Origin: Algibacter_G agarivorans
GTDB taxonomy: Bacteria; Bacteroidota; Bacteroidia; Flavobacteriales; Flavobacteriaceae
Direction: 5' to 3'
Length of the DNA stretch: 64,000 nucleotides
NCBI RefSeq assembly: GCF_039543245.1
Contig: NZ_BAABJJ010000028.1
Span: 28,240 to 92,239 of the forward strand
The notes under the pieces are model-generated. The model searched no databases, had not been told where the DNA came from, and was given only the letters and a program-made list of their open reading frames with translations. The stretch's first letter is position 1; every line of letters starts with the position of its first letter. This document shows positions 59,463-64,000 of this stretch, in pieces. The translations under genes and the position numbers were made by a program.

Positions 59463-60116
59463 ATGACAGACCCGAAACTCCTAGAGCATTTACAATCCTA
59501 TTTAACAGCACATCGAAAACAACGTTTTGATACCGTATTAGCACAACGCACAAAACACTTTACAGTAGCTACCGAAGACGTTTATCAACTCCACAACACT
59601 AGTGCAGTAATGCGCAGCTGTGATGTATTTGGAATACAAGAAGTGAATATCGTGGAAGAGCAAAACTCAAAAAGCATTGATGGGGAAATTGCTATGGGCG
59701 CTCAAAAATGGGTGGACTTAAACAGATATAATTCTGTAAACGATTGTATTTTAGATTTAAAACACAAAGGTTACCAAATTGTCGCAACTACACCTCACGC
59801 TAATGATTGTGAACTGCATGATTTTGATGTTACCAAAAAATCTTGCTTCTTCTTTGGACGAGAAACAGATGGGGTATCTCAAGAAGTTTTAGATGCTGCC
59901 AATTGCTATTTAAAAATACCTATGGTTGGTTTTACTGAGAGTTTAAATATATCCGTATCTGCGGCTATAATTTTGCAATACGTTACCACAAAACTAAGGC
60001 AAACGGATATTAACTGGCAATTATCTGAAAATGAAATGAATGAAAAGCGATTGGATTGGTGTAAAAAAACGATAAAGAGTTATGATGACATTGTAGAGCG
60101 TTTTTATAATCCATAA
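59463..60116 (+). CDS. trmH: TrmH-family tRNA/rRNA (guanosine-2'-O-) methyltransferase
   Basis: 217-aa SPOUT methyltransferase, probably tRNA Gm18 methylation. The N-terminal arm has AQRTKHFTVATEDVYQLHNTSAVMRSCDVFGI; the knotted SAM site is FFGRETDGVSQEVLDAANCYLKIPMVGFTESLNISVSAAI (SPOUT motifs 2 and 3, NLSVAAA-like). The C-terminal helical tail is typical of TrmH, not RlmB. Name given by resemblance to TrmH; other 2'-O-methylations are possible. Confidence 0.88.
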   Translation: MTDPKLLEHLQSYLTAHRKQRFDTVLAQRTKHFTVATEDVYQLHNTSAVMRSCDVFGIQEVNIVEEQNSKSIDGEIAMGAQKWVDLNRYNSVNDCILDLKHKGYQIVATTPHANDCELHDFDVTKKSCFFFGRETDGVSQEVLDAANCYLKIPMVGFTESLNISVSAAIILQYVTTKLRQTDINWQLSENEMNEKRLDWCKKTIKSYDDIVERFYNP

Positions 60117-60450
60117 TAAATTGAGTAGTGTAGAAACAAGAGGAGGTAAAGTTATACCAATTATGATTTAAAATGAGATTAAAATAAAATGATTATTTTT
60201 TTTCTTTATTTGATTTACAAAAAATAAATCATAGCCTTAGTTACGGTTTCTTTTTTTAATGAAAAAGAAAGGGAAAAAGGACGTTTTATTAAGCTTCTTT
60301 TATGTTATTATTGGTATTGTACAGTCTAAAACATAAATTTCACCAGATATAGGCTATATGGCTGTTTTTATTGATAGTGAAGGGAATAGAATAGCATTAC
60401 GCTCTAGAGCATAAAAATGTAATCAATAATTTTGAGTCTTTCTTTTAATA
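60117..60450. other. 334-bp gap without a supported gene
   Basis: AT-rich with a weak inverted pair (aaataaatcata near 60225 and the ttatgattta near 60161). No ORF, repeat family or promoter I can support. Confidence 0.5.
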
Positions 60451-61230
60451 TTATAATCTTTTGCTTCGTCCTCTGCTTAACAATTTATATTCCTCATAAC
60501 ATTCACTAATAGCGTCAAGAATTTGTAAATCGTTTGCGGTTTGAATAAATCCATTTGAATAGTTACACTGACTTACAATTTCATCTAAATCCACCCGGTC
60601 TACTTGAAGCAGGACAGTAAGCATTTCTCTGTCAAAACGTGATGCTAATAAATTTCTAATTTCATCATCTTGCTTCATCTTTTTAAGTTTACGTAATTCG
60701 TTCGGTTTTTTACCAAACATACGATGTAAGAAGTCTGCAGGATTAAAAATAGAACCTATAACTTTAGTTAGACCTGATTTTTTACTGGCTTCATATCCAG
60801 TGCCTTGTAGTCCGGAAATACTGTATCGATAATTATCGTTTATGGCAGGTACTTGTTTAATGTCAACTTCTAAATAGCCTGTTAATTTTAATTGGTTTAC
60901 AACCACTTCTTCAAGGGCAAGAGCTAATTCAGTCAATTCAATTTTAGAACTCCCAAACTTCAACCAATCATTAGTTACCCTAACTTTAATGGATTTAAAG
61001 CCTAAATATGAAAAATGAAGCGTGTCGTTAACTTTAGCGGAAATTTTGAATTTCCCTTTGTTGTTGGTAGTTGTTCCAATCACTTGATTTAGATTCACAA
61101 TGTTTACACTTTCAAGAGCGGAATCATCAGAGGAATTAATTACTATTCCTTCTACTTTAGTAACTTCTTGACCATATGAATGTTCAACTAGTAAAAAAAT
61201 AATAAAAAGGAATATTATATTTTTTTTCAT
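60451..61230 (-). CDS. carboxypeptidase-like regulatory domain protein
   Basis: 259 aa with a signal peptide (IIFLFIIFLLVEHSYGQE). Residues ~24-110 form a CarboxypepD_reg-like Ig fold: VEGIVINSSDDSALESVNIVNLNQVIGTTTNNKGKFKI and LHFSYLGFKSIKVRV. In TonB-dependent receptors (SusC type) this fold starts the protein; here it stands alone with a helical C-terminal half and no beta-barrel. Probably envelope-located. Divergent from the large repeat protein gene. Confidence 0.82.
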   Translation of the reverse strand: MKKNIIFLFIIFLLVEHSYGQEVTKVEGIVINSSDDSALESVNIVNLNQVIGTTTNNKGKFKISAKVNDTLHFSYLGFKSIKVRVTNDWLKFGSSKIELTELALALEEVVVNQLKLTGYLEVDIKQVPAINDNYRYSISGLQGTGYEASKKSGLTKVIGSIFNPADFLHRMFGKKPNELRKLKKMKQDDEIRNLLASRFDREMLTVLLQVDRVDLDEIVSQCNYSNGFIQTANDLQILDAISECYEEYKLLSRGRSKRL

Positions 61231-61467
61231 TAAAGAATTTTTTATAAAAATAGTAAACTATTAAATAATACTCAATAATTTAATAATATTTAACGTACAA
61301 TTAATTGACTGCAATGGATTTAAACGTTAATAAAGGCTGTTTGATATAGTTTATTTATTAATCTAAGAATATTTTAACATATTTGACACCCTCTTTTATT
61401 AAAAAGCAAGTATTAATATACTATAGATGAATTTAGAGAACGAACAGAAGTAAATGAAGGTGGGTTA

Positions 61468-64000
61468 ATGATGTTAGATAAAGAAGGTGAAAATATTAAT
61501 TGGATAAGAGGTTTTAGGTTGCTTGTTAGCATAGCTATTTTTTTTGTTTCTGTTATTTTGCATGGACAAGGTGAAGGAGCAAACTGGTATTTTGGAAATA
61601 ATGCAGGAATTAATTTCAATGCGGGTTCTGTAAATTCATTGTCGGATGGTGGGCTTAAAACAAATGAAGGTTGTGCAACTATTTCAAATAGTAAAGGCGA
61701 ACTTTTATTTTATACAGATGGCATTACTGTTTGGGACAAAAACCATAATATAATGCCTAATGGGCAAGGGTTGTTGGGAGACCCCTCTAGTACACAGTCT
61801 GCTATTATTGTACCAAAGCCAAATTCTGAAACTATTTACTACATATTTACTGTTATAAATGGAGGTCGAGTTGAAGGATTGAGATATTCTGAAGTAGACC
61901 TAACTTTAAATAACGGAAACGGAGATGTAAGCTCAAATAAAAATGTGCTTTTAATGACGCCTTGTACCGAGAAAATTTCTGCGGTTAAGCATGCTAACGG
62001 ATCTGATTATTGGGTTGCAACTCATAATTGGAATAGTTCAGATTTTACTGTTTTCAAAATAACTGAAAATGGGGTAGAAATGTCACCGGTAATTTCGCCA
62101 GGTGTTAGTTTTCATGGAGGTCATCCGTATAGCGGTATTGGCTATATGAAATTTTCTCCTAATGGAAAAAAAATAGCTTTAGCAAGATGGAGTACTGATA
62201 GTTTAGTTGAAGTTTTTGATTTTGATAGTAATACAGGAGTTATTTCGAACCCTATTGTTATAGACTCTGTTTTTGGTGCCGATTTTGAAAATGGAGCTTA
62301 TGGTATAGAGTTTTCCCCCAATAGTGAGTTGCTTTATGTTTCAGAAATAGATTTAAGGAGTTACTTAAGTAAATTGCATCAATTTAATTTGAGTATTTAT
62401 ACCAAAACAGATATTATTAATTCTAAAGTTCTTCTGTATCAAGGGCGAAATTTAATATCGGCTTTGCAATTAGCTTTAGATGGCAAAATATACTTATGTC
62501 GTACTTTTACATCATATTTAGATGCTATAGAAACTCCCAATGCTATAGGGCTTTCTAGTAGTTACATATCTAGAGTTGTAGATTTACAAGGAAGACGAAA
62601 CGTTTACGGTTTGCCAACATTTATACAATCACTTTTTGTAGCTAAAATTGAAGCAAATAATTTATGTTCAAATAACAGTAGTCAATTTAGTTTAAAAACT
62701 GATGAGTCAGTTAATAGCGTATTATGGGATTTTGGCGACAGAGAATCATCTAGTTTAAAAAACCCAAATCATACATATAAAACATCAGGAGCGTATACTG
62801 TAGAAGCAAAGATAAATACAGGGTACAGTATTATTAGTATAACTAAGGATATAGTTGTTTATGAATCTCCAATAGCTAATAAAGCTACGGATTATTTAGT
62901 ATGTGGCAATGTTATAAATGATGGTTTTGAGTCTTTTGATTTAAATACTAAAACTCCTGAAATATTGGGAGGGCAATTAGGTTCGGATTTTGAAGTTTCT
63001 TATTTTGAAAGCCATGAAGACGCAACAGATAATATTGGGGCATTACCAATAACCTATACAAGCGATATAAATAATCAGGTAATTTATGCTAGAATACAGA
63101 ATCGTCTTAATTCAGATTGTTACGATATTTCTAGTTTTTTATTAAAAGTTGAAACGAAACTAGCAGGTTTAGTAGAGGATTTAATAATTTGTGATGATAA
63201 ATCTAATGATGGAAAGGAAATTATAGATTTACGTCAGTTTAATGCTCAGGTTGCTTCAAATTACCCTGTAATACCACACTTCAACTGTCAAATCACATAC
63301 CATTTAACTCAAGCACAGGCTATATCAGGAGTCTTAGCTTTATCAAATAATTTTGAAACAAATAGTAATAATCAAGATATATATGCCCGAATAGAAAATA
63401 CAAATACAGGTTGTTTTGATACGACACATTTCAAAATAATCATTAATGAAACGTTAATGGCACATCAACCTGATAACATGTATTTATGTGATGATGCTTC
63501 AAATGATAGTAAATCATTTTTTAATTTAAAAAATCAAACATTAAAAATATTAAATACGCAAACAGGCAACGTTACCTATTATTTAACGCAAAGCGAAGCC
63601 GATGCGGGAATAAACCCTTTGCCTGAAAATTTTGAAAATCAAACGAACCCACAACAATTATTTGTAAGAGCAGAAAGTGTAGTTAATGCCTCTTGTTATG
63701 ATACAACTTCTTTTTATATAAAAGTCAATTCATTACCAGTGGTAGGACATGTAGATGACTTAACTTTATGCGATGATGTTTCCAATGACGGCAAGGCCAT
63801 TTTCAATTTACAGGCCCAAACATTGAACACGCAAACAGGCAAGGTCACCTATCACCTAAGCCAAAGCGATGCGGACTCGGGGTTAAATGCCATTGCCGAG
63901 AGCTTTGAGAACCAGACCAACCCTCAAGAATTGTTTATAAGAGCGGAAAGTTTGGTCAATGCCTCTTGTTACGACACAGCGTCTTTTTATATAGAAGTCA
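61468..64000 (+). CDS. large secreted repeat protein with PKD domain (3' end outside window)
   Basis: 844 codons visible, open from the ATG at 61468 (a second ATG follows directly) to the window edge, with no stop. A signal/membrane segment (LLVSIAIFFVSVILHGQ) is followed by a beta-propeller-like domain of ~380 residues beginning NWYFGNNAGINFNAGS and containing DPSSTQSAIIVPKP. A PKD domain follows (VLWDFGDRESSSLKNPNHTYKTSGAYTVEA), then four ~94-99-aa repeats starting at codons ~479, 575, 674 and 768 with the pattern LxxCDDxSNDGK...FNL...TY.LTQ..A..G...L...FE.. TNPQxLF.RAES...SCYDT. By analogy the missing C-terminus should hold a T9SS sorting domain (gliding-motility-associated type), not visible here. 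The last visible repeat is far more GC-rich than the one before (84 versus 59 G+C per 180 bases by hand count). Confidence 0.88.
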   Translation, partial: MMLDKEGENINWIRGFRLLVSIAIFFVSVILHGQGEGANWYFGNNAGINFNAGSVNSLSDGGLKTNEGCATISNSKGELLFYTDGITVWDKNHNIMPNGQGLLGDPSSTQSAIIVPKPNSETIYYIFTVINGGRVEGLRYSEVDLTLNNGNGDVSSNKNVLLMTPCTEKISAVKHANGSDYWVATHNWNSSDFTVFKITENGVEMSPVISPGVSFHGGHPYSGIGYMKFSPNGKKIALARWSTDSLVEVFDFDSNTGVISNPIVIDSVFGADFENGAYGIEFSPNSELLYVSEIDLRSYLSKLHQFNLSIYTKTDIINSKVLLYQGRNLISALQLALDGKIYLCRTFTSYLDAIETPNAIGLSSSYISRVVDLQGRRNVYGLPTFIQSLFVAKIEANNLCSNNSSQFSLKTDESVNSVLWDFGDRESSSLKNPNHTYKTSGAYTVEAKINTGYSIISITKDIVVYESPIANKATDYLVCGNVINDGFESFDLNTKTPEILGGQLGSDFEVSYFESHEDATDNIGALPITYTSDINNQVIYARIQNRLNSDCYDISSFLLKVETKLAGLVEDLIICDDKSNDGKEIIDLRQFNAQVASNYPVIPHFNCQITYHLTQAQAISGVLALSNNFETNSNNQDIYARIENTNTGCFDTTHFKIIINETLMAHQPDNMYLCDDASNDSKSFFNLKNQTLKILNTQTGNVTYYLTQSEADAGINPLPENFENQTNPQQLFVRAESVVNASCYDTTSFYIKVNSLPVVGHVDDLTLCDDVSNDGKAIFNLQAQTLNTQTGKVTYHLSQSDADSGLNAIAESFENQTNPQELFIRAESLVNASCYDTASFYIEV

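Overview
The window is a 64 kb stretch of a low-GC chromosome from a marine-type member of the Flavobacteriaceae (Bacteroidota). The evidence is the protein repertoire (RpoC, DUF3467, DUF2911, DUF4369, ThrE split into two genes, a repeat-rich T9SS-type surface protein), promoter elements of the Bacteroidota form TAnnTTTG, weak ribosome-binding sites, and many small flavobacterial palindromic repeats between genes. No phage, integrase or IS transposase gene was recognised. The accessory parts are a type I restriction-modification locus and the surface-protein gene at the right edge.

Layout. 1-7.5 kb: 3' part of rpoC, a DUF3467 protein, a 4Fe-4S mono-cluster protein, release factor 3, IPP isomerase with a QueD/PTPS-like enzyme, and tRNA-Thr. 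7.5-14.2 kb: envelope and housekeeping genes. They flank a 500-bp gap (9606-10111) that holds a perfect sigma-54 promoter with a terminator about 110 bp downstream, then a second short transcription unit preceded by LytTR-like direct repeats. 14.7-17.4 kb: an ECF sigma factor, a putative anti-sigma factor and an exported DUF4097-like protein. 17.4-31 kb: miaA, a K+ channel, an exonuclease/GIY-YIG protein, yggS, DUF1015, 3-hydroxyacyl-CoA dehydrogenase, Gfo/Idh/MocA oxidoreductase, pcm, smpB, an S41 protease, dodecin and lpdA. 31-36.2 kb: poorly characterised exported proteins and a saccharopine dehydrogenase-like enzyme. 36.3-44.2 kb: hsdM-hsdS-fic-hsdR, with a phased repeat array in front of fic. 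44.6-46.2 kb: a second ECF sigma factor, a 59-aa protein and an MscS channel. 46.7-60.1 kb: ThrE pair, DEVD-box helicase, aldose epimerase, pabB, a sigma-like protein, tilS, adenine deaminase, YheT hydrolase, FdhF/YdeP molybdoenzyme and a TrmH-family methyltransferase. 60.4-64 kb: a carboxypeptidase-regulatory-domain protein and the first 844 codons of a large repeat protein that runs off the window.

Three themes recur. First, short palindromic repeats lie between genes and are also fixed in frame inside pabB (two different families), tilS, adenine deaminase and the N-terminus of hsdS. Second, start codons are often not ATG: at least four TTG starts (pcm, the second ECF sigma gene, pabB, ade), and two genes, miaA and the exonuclease, whose essential N-terminal motif is reachable only from a codon such as ATT. 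Third, both ECF sigma genes carry a similar ECF-like promoter (TGnnAC, 16 nt, nGTCTT), which suggests autoregulation. All functions are assigned by reading motifs; no database search was run.
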